Source of the DNA: JABCPE02 sp963516675
GTDB lineage: Bacteria; Bacteroidota; Bacteroidia; Flavobacteriales; Weeksellaceae
Reading direction: 5' to 3'
Assembly (NCBI GenBank): GCA_963516675.1
Contig: CAUQBH010000010.1
Location: 21,363 to 85,362 of the forward strand
DNA length: 64,000 nucleotides
Every line of letters begins with the position of its first letter. Within the stretch, counting starts at the first letter, position 1. The translations under genes were made by a program, and so were the position numbers. Below are positions 34,892 through 43,314 of the stretch, piece after piece. The notes beneath the pieces were generated by a model, which searched no databases, was not told the origin of the DNA, and saw only the letters and a program-made list of their open reading frames with translations.

Positions 34892-34917
34892 ACTGCTACA
34901 TATGTAGCAGTTTTTTT
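34892..34917 (+). terminator. intrinsic terminator in early region
   Basis: Perfect palindrome CTGCTACATATGTAGCAG followed by seven T. It closes the first early transcript after the 71-aa gene. Confidence 0.9.
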
Positions 34918-34964
34918 ATGCCAGAAATTTCAAACTTAAATTTTGAATTTTAAACTAAATAGAT

Positions 34965-35390
34965 ATGGCAACACTTAAAGCACTAATGACTTCTTTCTCC
35001 AAGCAAGGAGTACAGGAGCAACGGGGAGAAATCATCTACAACTTTACCAATGGACGCACCTGCTCTGCAAAAGAGCTTACAGCATCTGAAATAGATGAAC
35101 TTTATTACGAGCTGAACAAAAGAGCTTCGGCGAAGTCCCAAGAGCTAGACAAAAAGAGAAAAAGATTGATAGCGGCTATCTTCGGGGTATTTGAAAAGAT
35201 GAACAAAAAACCGAGCGTGGAATATGTGAAAGGCATCGCCTGCCGTGCAGCGAAAGAAGATGATTTTAACAAAATCCCTGCCGAGAGGCTAACAAGTCTT
35301 TATAATGCCTTTCTGAACGCTCAAAAAGACTTGAATTTTGCCAAAAGGCTCGCAGACAGCCTCGTAGAAGAAACGATAATTTTAAATTAG
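34965..35390 (+). CDS. Mu gp16/GemA-like protein
   Basis: A 141-aa basic helical protein. The second half (KKPSVEYVKGIACRAAKEDDFNKIP, region about 85-110) resembles the gp16/GemA family of Mu-like phages, which has been linked to modulation of host gene expression. It opens the second early block after the terminator. Confidence 0.65.
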   Translation: MATLKALMTSFSKQGVQEQRGEIIYNFTNGRTCSAKELTASEIDELYYELNKRASAKSQELDKKRKRLIAAIFGVFEKMNKKPSVEYVKGIACRAAKEDDFNKIPAERLTSLYNAFLNAQKDLNFAKRLADSLVEETIILN

Positions 35391-35395
35391 AAAAT

Positions 35396-35779
35396 ATGGA
35401 AGCCGAACTACACACACCAGAGCTGGAAATATTAGAAAACCTCAACGAAATCACAGGCTCTAAGTTCCGACCGATAAAGAGTAATTTAACCAAAATTAAA
35501 GCTCTTTTAAAGGCGGAATTTACCCCGCAGGATATTATAGAAGTTATCCAGCTGAAAACCATTCAATGGAAGAACAATCCTGCTATGGCAGGTTACCTCT
35601 GCCCAACGACTTTGTTCAGAGAAAGCAATTTTGAAAAGTACCACAACGAAGTAAACCAAGTAAAACAAAATCCAAAGTTATATGAGCAATATTTCAAAAG
35701 CATTAACAAAATCCCAACCTCCGCAGCCGACAACGCTGATGACCTTACAGAACTATACGGAGAAGAAACAAGCCTTTAA
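35396..35779 (+). CDS. phage replication protein C-terminal-type domain
   Basis: A 127-aa protein with the pattern ILENLNEITGSKFRP, AEFTPQDIIEVI and PTTLFRESNFEKY, characteristic of the conserved C-terminal domain (Phg_2220_C) of phage replisome organisers, here without an N-terminal DNA-binding part. It is five bases behind the previous gene; its 3' end overlaps the next gene. Confidence 0.75.
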   Translation: MEAELHTPELEILENLNEITGSKFRPIKSNLTKIKALLKAEFTPQDIIEVIQLKTIQWKNNPAMAGYLCPTTLFRESNFEKYHNEVNQVKQNPKLYEQYFKSINKIPTSAADNADDLTELYGEETSL

Positions 35780-36341
35780 TGTACTGGCTAGAATGGAGCA
35801 AAACCTTACCATTCGGCAAAGTCTGGAAGATGCACCGCTTGTGATTTACTCGGGCGAAAAAATAGCTACAATAAAGCAGATTATCCGAGTGATAGAGTTC
35901 TTTTTAGAGGTTACAGGAAATAAGCTTGAAACCTACCAAATCCAAGTATTAGCAGGAGATTTGTACGAGAAATTCAGCCATGAAACTTTTGATGATATAG
36001 TACTGATGTTCAAAATGGCACGAAGAGGGGAATTTGGAAAGGTCTATAAGTTTGATACGATGCTAGTAATGGATTGGGCAGGGCAATATCTGGAGCGAAA
36101 GATAGATGAAAGAGAGAAACTGGTAAGAAGCAGACCGCCCCAAGAACAAGAAAAAAAGGAAGATGCACCGCTAAAATATTTTCATGAACTACCAGAGGAA
36201 ATGCAGGAGAAGTTCGCTAAAATAGGTCAGAATTCTACAAAGATACCAGCATTCCTACCAAAGAGAGCAACCGAAGAAATGAGCCAAGAAAAGCACCGCC
36301 GAGAAATTCAAAAAACAATGGAAAAAGAAAACAAACTATGA
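35682..36341 (+). CDS. DUF6633-like phage protein
   Basis: A 219-aa protein. The core (YSGEKIATIKQII...LETYQIQVLAGDLYEKF, then MFKMARRGEFGKVY) resembles proteins annotated as DUF6633 in Bacteroidota phages. The tail is highly charged. Starting at 35682 it overlaps the preceding gene by 98 bp; an internal ATG at 35739 would reduce this to 41 bp. Role unknown, perhaps replication-related. Confidence 0.7.
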   Translation: MSNISKALTKSQPPQPTTLMTLQNYTEKKQAFNVLARMEQNLTIRQSLEDAPLVIYSGEKIATIKQIIRVIEFFLEVTGNKLETYQIQVLAGDLYEKFSHETFDDIVLMFKMARRGEFGKVYKFDTMLVMDWAGQYLERKIDEREKLVRSRPPQEQEKKEDAPLKYFHELPEEMQEKFAKIGQNSTKIPAFLPKRATEEMSQEKHRREIQKTMEKENKL

Positions 36342-36619
36342 TACGGATAAAAGAGGAACAAGGCATCATCACGATGTATACCAAAGCAGAGATGTCCCAA
36401 GCACAGATTATCAAGTTCCTGCAAGACCAAGGATACGAAGTTAAGGGTTACTACCTAAACCTTCCTGCTCAAGAAGGACTCCTTGTCAGTGAACCTGCTG
36501 TCTCACGATGGACATTTACCGCCACGAAAGAGGGCGAAAAACAAAGTGACAAAAACATCTACACCGATGTTTTTGAGCGTGAAATGAAGCGCTTTTTCAG
36601 AGAGTTTTCTAAAACATAA
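36338..36619 (+). CDS. small early phage protein
   Basis: A 93-aa protein of mixed structure overlapping the previous gene by 4 bp (ATGA). No family recognised. It is the last gene before the terminator at 36653. Confidence 0.65.
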   Translation: MIRIKEEQGIITMYTKAEMSQAQIIKFLQDQGYEVKGYYLNLPAQEGLLVSEPAVSRWTFTATKEGEKQSDKNIYTDVFEREMKRFFREFSKT

Positions 36620-36652
36620 CTGTTTTTTTTTATATTATATTTTATTTTTTGG

Positions 36653-36679
36653 CCGCCTGCATTTGTAGGCGGTTTTTTT
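36653..36679 (+). terminator. intrinsic terminator of second early block
   Basis: CCGCCT/AGGCGG stem, 8-nt loop and seven T. Confidence 0.85.
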
Positions 36680-36726
36680 ATTTTTTATTCCTGAAAAATC
36701 GCCTTGCAAAACTGCAAAATGCTTAT

Positions 36727-36734
36727 TATCTTTG
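36727..36734 (+). promoter_or_regulatory. -7 box, probably leaderless transcript
   Basis: TATCTTTG ends four bases before the ATG at 36739. A TTGC element lies about 20 bp upstream. Transcription should start at the start codon. Confidence 0.5.
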
Positions 36735-36738
36735 CGAT

Positions 36739-36924
36739 ATGAGTAGAGAAGAACGATTAAGACTTAGAAATCAGAAAGTAAGGCGAGTGTTTTCGGAGTT
36801 AGAAAGAAAACACCCGCAGTGGAAATTGTCTGCTCTTTTAGAAGAGACCGCCCGACAGGTTCCGCCTATATCTACTACCACCGTGTCTGCAATAATAAAA
36901 CAGTACGGAATTTATGCGAATTAA
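36739..36924 (+). CDS. small HTH-like phage protein, possible late regulator
   Basis: A 61-aa basic protein beginning MSREERLRLRNQKVRRVF. The C-terminal half (ALLEETARQVPPISTTTVSAIIKQYG) has the shape of a helix-turn-helix, with TTTVSAIIK as recognition helix. I choose ATG 36739 because a perfect -7 box and a terminator lie just upstream. Its own promoter and its position before the structural genes would suit a middle or late activator, as Mor or C in Mu, but no sequence similarity to these is visible. Confidence 0.65.
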   Translation: MSREERLRLRNQKVRRVFSELERKHPQWKLSALLEETARQVPPISTTTVSAIIKQYGIYAN

Positions 36925-36948
36925 AATATATTTTGTATATTTGCAATA

Positions 36949-37014
36949 CAGAGGGACAGGGTAATGCCTCCCACTGTGCCAAGAACAGCCGCCCAATTGG
37001 ACGGCTATCTTATT
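36949..37014 (+). ncRNA. candidate small RNA
   Basis: A TATATTTG box at 36936-36943 is followed by about 65 nt without a plausible frame. It ends in a 20-nt hairpin AGCCGC CCAATTGG ACGGCT (36987-37006, one mismatch) and a T-rich tail (TATCTTATTTTT). An upstream hairpin (GGgACAG/CTGTgCC) is also possible. It runs against the 3' end of the head protein gene, so the terminator is probably used from both sides. Confidence 0.5.
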
Positions 37015-37015
37015 T

Positions 37016-38161
37016 TTAGTAGTTAAATATTTTATCTTCTATGATGTAAATAATCTTTTTAAATCTGTATTTTGTCTGTCCGTTATACTTTTTAATACCA
37101 TGCTCTAACCATTCAAATTCAAAATCTTTTTTGTTGTCAAAATAGAGAATAGCAACTTGTGCTTTCTTTTCTCTGCTGTGATTTAGTGCCCTTTTTATAG
37201 TATTGTCTCCCTTTCCTAAAATAACGCTAATATCGTGGGAATGGTCATTAAGAAATCCATCTGTTTTCTTACCTGGTATGTTCGATGATTCATTTTCTAA
37301 TGTAAATAAATCCCCTTGTTTGAAAAATAGATTTTGAATGTGTTTTTCAAATTTTCCAGTTCTCTTATCAAAATTATGCTCTATGTGTGTAGCTTTTAAT
37401 CCTCCATTTTCATTTAATTCTACATCAAAATATTTAGGATTCTTTTTGTATTCATTAAAAAGTCTTTCCCTTTCTTTTTTGAGTACAAATTCTTCTGCTT
37501 CTTTTCTTTCTTTGCTGTTTAAGTTATTTAAATAAGCTGTATCTGCAAATATTTTCCCAGAAATTGCTGGATTGTTTTCAAATTCTATTTTAAGCTGTAG
37601 GCCTCCTTTTATTTCCGTTGGTTCTTCGTCTGTCTGTACTACATGACAGCGACATCCCCAGTCCAGAGGCGGAGTATATTTGTTCCAGAATGGGTCGTTA
37701 ATAGGGCGTATTGTTCCATCTAACGCCTTGTGTTCTGGACGGACTCTGTTGTCATTAACGCTGACAAATTTAAGGTTAGGGTATAGGTCGGCATTTCTTT
37801 CAAAATCTTTCCATTTTTCAGCCATATTCGCATTGGCAACCGTTTGATGATATTCGGTTTCCAGCCATCTATGATTATAATCTCCAGAAACTTTATAAGC
37901 TTCTTTTTTGAATTCAGACCAAGGCACAAGACTTCCGTCTTTTGTAAGCAAGTCTCTTAGAGTATTTCTAAAAGAAGTTTCTTTAAAGGCGCAAAATTGT
38001 GCAATATTATATTTTAAGGCTCTTGCTAACTCTTTGTCGTAAAATTCAGATTTTGGGCTGTATCCTGCATCCACAGCTTTTGAAAGTTTATCAAAATAAT
38101 ATCCCCAAAGTTCCTCACGAAGTTTTTGGGGAACTTCCTTTTCATCAAAAAGCTCCCGCAT
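37016..38161 (-). CDS. gpF-like head morphogenesis protein with C-terminal nuclease-like domain
   Basis: A 381-aa protein from the first ATG. Residues 1-200 match the SPP1 gp7/Mu gpF minor head family (ETEYHQTVANANMAEKW, then DNRVRPEHKALDGTI and LDWGCRCHVVQTDEE). Residues about 235-381 resemble the BECR-fold nuclease domains (barnase/EndoU/colicin E5-D-like; GGLKATHIEHNF, KKTDGFLNDHSHDISV, LILYF-type strands) often fused to phage head proteins. The frame stays open upstream to 38254 with conserved-looking residues (LHYHTKCCGDIPLQLNADFN), but no ATG, GTG or TTG is available there, so the real start is uncertain. Confidence 0.85.
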   Translation of the reverse strand: MRELFDEKEVPQKLREELWGYYFDKLSKAVDAGYSPKSEFYDKELARALKYNIAQFCAFKETSFRNTLRDLLTKDGSLVPWSEFKKEAYKVSGDYNHRWLETEYHQTVANANMAEKWKDFERNADLYPNLKFVSVNDNRVRPEHKALDGTIRPINDPFWNKYTPPLDWGCRCHVVQTDEEPTEIKGGLQLKIEFENNPAISGKIFADTAYLNNLNSKERKEAEEFVLKKERERLFNEYKKNPKYFDVELNENGGLKATHIEHNFDKRTGKFEKHIQNLFFKQGDLFTLENESSNIPGKKTDGFLNDHSHDISVILGKGDNTIKRALNHSREKKAQVAILYFDNKKDFEFEWLEHGIKKYNGQTKYRFKKIIYIIEDKIFNY

Positions 38162-38174
38162 GTATATTTCTATG

Positions 38175-38257
38175 AGCCTGCTCAGATTAAAATCCGCATT
38201 AAGCTGCAGAGGAATGTCTCCACAGCATTTAGTGTGGTAGTGTAATCTGAGCAGGCT
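38175..38257. repeat. 15-bp inverted repeat between portal and head gene
   Basis: AGCCTGCTCAGATTA (38175-38189) and its exact complement (38243-38257) bracket 53 bp. One arm lies within the apparent N-terminal coding extension of the head gene, the other at the portal stop. It could be a regulatory hairpin that controls head-protein translation. Confidence 0.6.
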
Positions 38258-39498
38258 TAGGGCTTTTTTGAGCTTTCGGGGGCTTTACCGATGCTTTCTG
38301 TCTGTGGTCTTGGCACAGATTCAATCTCAGTCCCGTATATCTCAGTAATATATGCAGCAGGGATAATATACCCAGCTCTTAAAAATTCTGAATCTATCTT
38401 AATCTGCTCATTGGGGTCTTTGGTTTGTGATACAGCGATTTTAAATCCGTCTGGAATAGCATAACCAATGGCTTTCATGGCAGGAACAAGTTTATCATTC
38501 AAGATGGCCAAGATGTTTTTTTCATCAGCAAAAATAAGTTCTTTGAGAGTGTTCTCATGCACTGTTCCCTGTGCTTTAGAGCTTCCGTTTTCCGTAGTCA
38601 TCGTCTGATGTAGTATCAATATGGAAAGCTCCTCCCGTATGGCATTTATTTTCTGGAAAAACACATTAAAAGCATCACCTTTGCTGTTTTCCTTAATTTC
38701 AATTTCAGTACCTAATGGAAAGACGCCATAAGGAGCGGAGCCCATATCTTCGAGCCATCCTGCTACTTCGTTTTTAACCTGTTCGGACTGCGAGGCAATT
38801 TTAGCAATACGGATAGGCACTCCGAATAATTCCTCAAACTCGTCCCAGCTTCCCCAAGAGTGGCGTTTTAAGATAGCATAAGGCACAGCTTTCTCTAGCA
38901 GTCCTATTTTATCATACATCTGCACTTCTATGAGCTGCTCTGGAAACTCTCTGTAAGCCAAGCCTGTATTCATAGCAATATCAGTAACGATGATGCCTAA
39001 TTCTGGGATAACATGTCCCCGCTCTACAAGTTCCACTTCTTTTATTTCCCTATTCTCTACATTTTTAATCCAGACAACTTCTGTCCCAAAATAGACTGAT
39101 TCATGCGCATACTTTAAAAAGTCTTCAAACCAAGACTTATCCTTGATGTATTCGGTGCATTTATCATCTTTTCTACCCTCTTTATCTACAAAGATGAACT
39201 CCTTATTAGTAGTTCTAAAAGTTCTATTCTGGGTAATTCCTGTGAGCTGGCCGTCCATTAGAGCGTCATCATAGACCTCTTGAAGTAGGAAATTTTGAGG
39301 ATATTCCTTACTTTGTCGCATGAGCCTTGCCCTCTGCCAGTCGTTGATTTCTTTTCGCCATATTCTTTTCTGCTGGCGTATTAAATCTACCATAAACTTA
39401 GTTACCTTACTGATGTTATTAGTATCAGAAGCACTAAGGTTTATTGGGTTTTTTAGCAGATTCCCGCTGATGTCTGTTGTATGCTGTATGTATTTCAT
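38257..39498 (-). CDS. DUF935 portal protein (Mu gp29-like)
   Basis: A 413-aa portal protein. The family is recognised by order and motifs: NRTFRTTNKEFIF near residue 85, LLEKAVPYAILKRHSWGSWDEFEELFGVPIRI (region about 215-245) and ENGSSKAQGTVHE near residue 315. It forms the dodecameric ring for DNA entry and joins the head to the tail. It overlaps the gpG-like gene upstream by 4 bp. Confidence 0.9.
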   Translation of the reverse strand: MKYIQHTTDISGNLLKNPINLSASDTNNISKVTKFMVDLIRQQKRIWRKEINDWQRARLMRQSKEYPQNFLLQEVYDDALMDGQLTGITQNRTFRTTNKEFIFVDKEGRKDDKCTEYIKDKSWFEDFLKYAHESVYFGTEVVWIKNVENREIKEVELVERGHVIPELGIIVTDIAMNTGLAYREFPEQLIEVQMYDKIGLLEKAVPYAILKRHSWGSWDEFEELFGVPIRIAKIASQSEQVKNEVAGWLEDMGSAPYGVFPLGTEIEIKENSKGDAFNVFFQKINAIREELSILILHQTMTTENGSSKAQGTVHENTLKELIFADEKNILAILNDKLVPAMKAIGYAIPDGFKIAVSQTKDPNEQIKIDSEFLRAGYIIPAAYITEIYGTEIESVPRPQTESIGKAPESSKKP

Positions 39499-39992
39499 TT
39501 TAGTAATTGGTCTAATGTTTTGGTTAGTTTATCTTTAATTCTTTCTTCTAAATAAGCAGATTTACCGATGAACTGTCTTTGTGGTAAATCTTGTGTTCCC
39601 TCGTTGTGATAGGCAGCATATCCTTTATAGGTGTAGAATATTACCCGTAGTTTTTCTCTTCGTGCTCTGAAAGAGTTTCTCAGTTTGTCCCCACCGGTAT
39701 TATGTCCTGTAAGTATAGCTCTGCCTATTTCTTTCTGCCCGAATTTGGTTAATGCTCCCATTTTGCCGTGCCGGTTGGTGCGGTATCGGGTAAGGTCTCT
39801 GCCCTGCCTGTCTGTGGTTTTTCTTTCTTTCCAAGAATTTAAAGTGCTGTCATTAAAACCTTCGTCTTGAAAGTTCTTTTGAATAAAATTCAATCCCTCC
39901 ACTTCTATAATTTTTAATGCCTGTTCGGGGATTTCTTCAGCAGCTTTATTAAGCAGGTCTTGTAAATCTTTTAAGTTGTTCATTTTTACCAA
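39495..39992 (-). CDS. virion morphogenesis protein (Mu gpG-like)
   Basis: A 165-aa basic protein of the gpG/phage virion morphogenesis family (NFQDEGFNDSTLNSWKERK, LTRYRTNRHGKMGAL, YAAYHNEGTQDLPQRQFIG). In Mu it is linked to tail completion and head-tail joining. It overlaps the DUF1320 gene by 7 bp. Confidence 0.85.
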   Translation of the reverse strand: MVKMNNLKDLQDLLNKAAEEIPEQALKIIEVEGLNFIQKNFQDEGFNDSTLNSWKERKTTDRQGRDLTRYRTNRHGKMGALTKFGQKEIGRAILTGHNTGGDKLRNSFRARREKLRVIFYTYKGYAAYHNEGTQDLPQRQFIGKSAYLEERIKDKLTKTLDQLLK

Positions 39993-40411
39993 TGATTTCT
40001 ATAAGTCTTGCGGCTTCCCAGTTTCATAAAAGGCACAGGTTCATCAGGCTGTCCATCTCCGTCTTTATCCTCCATTTTAAGAGGTAAATCTGCTTTCATT
40101 TTTCCGCTGGCAATTTCCTCCAGCCATTTCATCACCTCATTGTAATCGTCTTTGTCTCCACCCGGCTTTCTGCGTTCTTTGAGTTCATAAAGAACCAGTT
40201 TTTTAAGATTTTTGAGCAAAAGCCCATTACGATTTTCTCCCTGCATCAGAAAGATTTTTTCTGTATCATAATAACTTCCCAGATAGGTTTTAAAAACATC
40301 TATGCTCTCCTGAATGATGTTCTCAACAACATTAGAGTCTGTTCCCTTTAATATATCCACGAAATCTAAAGGTGCTACGGTGTGTAATTCTTCTTTGGTT
40401 AAAAATGCCAT
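39986..40411 (-). CDS. DUF1320 connector protein (Mu gp36-like)
   Basis: A 141-aa helical acidic protein. MAFLTKEELHTVAP and YYDTEKIFLMQGENRNGLLLKNLKKLVLYEL (region about 48-78) are typical of gp36-like head-tail connector proteins. It lies between the gpG-like and gp37-like genes in the leftward operon. Confidence 0.8.
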   Translation of the reverse strand: MAFLTKEELHTVAPLDFVDILKGTDSNVVENIIQESIDVFKTYLGSYYDTEKIFLMQGENRNGLLLKNLKKLVLYELKERRKPGGDKDDYNEVMKWLEEIASGKMKADLPLKMEDKDGDGQPDEPVPFMKLGSRKTYRNHW

Positions 40412-40423
40412 TTTAAAAAGTCT

Positions 40424-40900
40424 TTAAATTTGTTTTAAACTCATTTTAACTGTCTTGTATTTTGGTGCGAGCTTTCGGTAAATCATTGTATCAAAGCTGA
40501 GGCGGTAGGCAAAATTTCCTTTCATCGTCTGCGAATCGATTTCGTCTCCCGTCTGCTCTAATGGTTTGAACTGCTTGCCATACAGAAACTGCAATTTTTC
40601 AGCAATAGCATCTAAAAGGTCTATTTCATTAAGCCCATGTTCTGTATCCTCTGTATTTTGGTACTGATTGAGCCATCCATCCCTGCAATACAGCGTAACA
40701 TCTACCGAAGCCCTGCCTTCTTGGTTTTGTTCGGTCATGGTTTCCCAGTTGATACGGTTAATCCGAATAAGCGCTGCCACGAATAAATGGGGTTCTTTTT
40801 CTGCACTCATCTGTCCTCGGTCTAAATCTACTAGTTCAAGCTGGGAGATTGTCTGTAAAGCTTCTTTTATTTTGATAAATATTTCTTTTCTCGGTGTCAT
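40424..40900 (-). CDS. tail completion-type protein (gp37-like position)
   Basis: A 158-aa protein (MTPRKEIFIKIKEALQTI..., VDVTLYCRDGWLNQYQ) resembling head-tail closure or tail terminator proteins that follow gp36 in Mu-like phages. The assignment rests on size and gene order more than on sequence. Confidence 0.6.
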   Translation of the reverse strand: MTPRKEIFIKIKEALQTISQLELVDLDRGQMSAEKEPHLFVAALIRINRINWETMTEQNQEGRASVDVTLYCRDGWLNQYQNTEDTEHGLNEIDLLDAIAEKLQFLYGKQFKPLEQTGDEIDSQTMKGNFAYRLSFDTMIYRKLAPKYKTVKMSLKQI

Positions 40901-40911
40901 TTCTTATATTT

Positions 40912-42507
40912 TTAAATTCTTCGTTTTCGGCTGCTGCTCCTTTTTCCTACAGCGGGCTTGGTGCTTTCCTTTCTTTTAGAATATCCAAAATAAGTCTGTA
41001 TAAGAGTGATTCCCCTCTCTAAGGTATCGGGAGCATCATCATTAGAACTTGTTCCTCTTTCAAAGGCTAAAATCTGCTTCATAAACGCCTCATAATCTTT
41101 TTTTGAACGGGTTTTAAGGCTTTCATCCCAAAAGAGTATTTTCCTGAACAACGCATTAGTAATTCCCGTAGCGATACGGTTATGCTTGTCCCCCTCCTGA
41201 TGTTTCGGCATGGGAGTGTTAGGACAGTGATTGTCCTCCGCTGCTTGAATGATAACAGGAAGATATACGGCTTCTTGTGCAGCAGTAGCATCAAAAAAGC
41301 CCATGATGTTATATCCTTTCTCCCGATATTTCTTTACCCATTCAGCACGGACCTCCATTGCGTAGTTGATTTCACATTTTTGACAGAATACCTCCAGCAC
41401 GAAAATCTTCATGCCTTTAATTCCAAGCAGCACCCCTGCCTTGTAATCTCCATGAGCAGTATAAGACAAGTCCCAATGGTCAAGTATTCCGTCCCACACT
41501 TCATTTTCTGCAATATTGGTATGAATAATATCTTTTGCCTTGAATAGTTTACCCTCTTCAATAGGGTTATTAAAGTCTTCCCGCTGGGAAGTATAATAAT
41601 CATCGGCTAATATGATTCTGATAATATCTTCTTTGGTATCTCTCTCCGGCCAGCTTGGTTCCCAGTCAATATCCTTGTAATTTTCCTTAGTAATATTGGC
41701 GGTTGCCAAGTTGGTAATAGACTCATCAAAGTGAACGCTGTCCTGCCATTTATCTTTTAAATAGTCCAAAATGCCCTCTTTGACCATGTAATTGTTATTG
41801 ACAATTACCATTCCCCTTTTTCTATGCAGGGCCTTTACCAAGTCACCCACAATCTTTTCGCCATATTTATTGACCATATCTGGACGCTTAGCCCTGTCTC
41901 TGTCTTCTATATCGTCTAATATAGCCAAGTCCGGACGAAATGAACCAAAACGAAGCCCTCTAAATGGTTGATTTAACCCCAATGCTTTAAAGTGCTTTCC
42001 GTCGCTGGTTTGAAAATCTCCATCAGCCCAGTCTCCATAACTAACCTGCATACCAAAATCTTTGATAAAACGCTCATTGCTGACCAAATGCGCCTGCAGG
42101 TCACTTAGTAAGATTTTAGCAAGTCCTTCATTGGCTCCGACGATAACAGGGAAGAATATTTTGTTATTCTCTTTCAGGTGACATATATTGCCCACATTTG
42201 CCTGTATAGATTTCCCCGCTCCTCTAAATTTCTTTCTAAACTGCCGTATAAAAGGGTCTTTATATACTTTGTTATAGTCTCTGATATGAAATTGAGGAGT
42301 AATAGCATCACCGAGAGGGAGGCCGCTGTAAACACCAAAATAATAGTCAAAAAACTCGCCGTAGTTTTCTGGTTTTAAAAGGCGCTTAACTCTTGCTTCC
42401 TGCTCTTCTGTACTTTCTTTTACGAGTGATTGGGAAGTAGCATCTCTAATCATCTTAGAAAGGCTGAAATATCGCTCTTTAGCTTCTTTAAGTTCGGTTT
42501 TAGTCAT
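40912..42507 (-). CDS. terminase large subunit (Mu gp28-like)
   Basis: A 531-aa packaging motor. The ATPase part has a degenerate Walker A near RKKFRGAGKSIQAN (about 90-103) and a Walker B in PDLAILDDIEDRD. The nuclease part has HWDLSYTAHGDYKAGVLLG, FFDATAAQEA and GDKHNRIATGI with acidic metal-binding residues. It cuts and pumps phage DNA into heads, presumably taking flanking host DNA as Mu does. It overlaps the small terminase gene by 8 bp. Confidence 0.92.
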   Translation of the reverse strand: MTKTELKEAKERYFSLSKMIRDATSQSLVKESTEEQEARVKRLLKPENYGEFFDYYFGVYSGLPLGDAITPQFHIRDYNKVYKDPFIRQFRKKFRGAGKSIQANVGNICHLKENNKIFFPVIVGANEGLAKILLSDLQAHLVSNERFIKDFGMQVSYGDWADGDFQTSDGKHFKALGLNQPFRGLRFGSFRPDLAILDDIEDRDRAKRPDMVNKYGEKIVGDLVKALHRKRGMVIVNNNYMVKEGILDYLKDKWQDSVHFDESITNLATANITKENYKDIDWEPSWPERDTKEDIIRIILADDYYTSQREDFNNPIEEGKLFKAKDIIHTNIAENEVWDGILDHWDLSYTAHGDYKAGVLLGIKGMKIFVLEVFCQKCEINYAMEVRAEWVKKYREKGYNIMGFFDATAAQEAVYLPVIIQAAEDNHCPNTPMPKHQEGDKHNRIATGITNALFRKILFWDESLKTRSKKDYEAFMKQILAFERGTSSNDDAPDTLERGITLIQTYFGYSKRKESTKPAVGKRSSSRKRRI

Positions 42508-42967
42508 CTTGTAAAAGTTCTGTTATATAGGCATCAAAGTGAGGGCGAATTTCTTTGATAAGCTCTAAAATATTTTCTCTTTTTTTACCTTGGTTTTTAG
42601 CTGCTTTCTCCAGCATGTAAGAGCAGAAGGCATCGATACTTTCCATGGAATAAACAGCTTTTTTACGGCTGTCGGTAATCCGGTCAAAGGCAGCCACGAT
42701 TTTAGATATATCATCTGCCTTATATGGTGGTTCTTCTCCTTTTTCTATGGCTAATGCACATTTGAGCGTTAGCCTTCTAATATTGGAGGGTTTTAATGTC
42801 TGGAGTTCTTTTTCTTCGTCCCAGTTTCCCTCCTTGCGCCATTTGCCGAGCGTCTTTTCTCCAATCCCAATAATCTCTGATATATTAGTGATATTGAACC
42901 CCTTTACAAAAAGTTCTTTTCCTTGTGTCTTCTTATAATCTGCGTCCGATGCCTTTAATCTTGCCAT
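42500..42967 (-). CDS. terminase small subunit-like DNA-binding protein
   Basis: A 155-aa protein with an N-terminal helix-turn-helix (ITNISEIIGIGEKTLGKWRKEGNW, region about 25-50) and a helical oligomerisation part. Position directly upstream of the large terminase and the fold support a small terminase (gp27-like), which recognises the phage end. Confidence 0.8.
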   Translation of the reverse strand: MARLKASDADYKKTQGKELFVKGFNITNISEIIGIGEKTLGKWRKEGNWDEEKELQTLKPSNIRRLTLKCALAIEKGEEPPYKADDISKIVAAFDRITDSRKKAVYSMESIDAFCSYMLEKAAKNQGKKRENILELIKEIRPHFDAYITELLQDD

Positions 42968-42969
42968 GT

Positions 42970-43278
42970 TTATAAATATTTAGCTTCTACTTTTATTGTT
43001 TTATTTTCTGTGAAAGAGATGTTATCTACTTTCTGTCCGTCGTATTCTAAATTCTTTTTCGCCTCAATGAGAAACTCCATAGGCTCCTCGCTGTTAAGCA
43101 TCTGTTCAATACCAACCCCCAGCTCGGGAGAGGCTTTATATTCTCCTTTTTGAGCAATGAGGATATGCTGTGTGTGCTGGTTGTCGCTTTCTGCTATGGT
43201 AAAATCGCCGTTCTCAAAAGCCAAATCATCGGTAAATAAAATATCTTTCATGTCTTTAAATTCTTCTGCAAAATTCAT
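42970..43278 (-). CDS. gp25/GPW-like baseplate protein
   Basis: A 102-aa acidic protein. DLAFENGDFTIAESDNQHTQHILIAQKGEYKASPELGVGI (region about 18-58) is the usual pattern of gp25-like baseplate wedge proteins. It is the first gene of the leftward late operon, oddly separated from the other baseplate genes, which lie 8-12 kb away on the other strand. Confidence 0.7.
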   Translation of the reverse strand: MNFAEEFKDMKDILFTDDLAFENGDFTIAESDNQHTQHILIAQKGEYKASPELGVGIEQMLNSEEPMEFLIEAKKNLEYDGQKVDNISFTENKTIKVEAKYL

Positions 43279-43314
43279 CAGAAAAGGACTTTATAAAAAG
43301 CTGTAGTTTAATAT

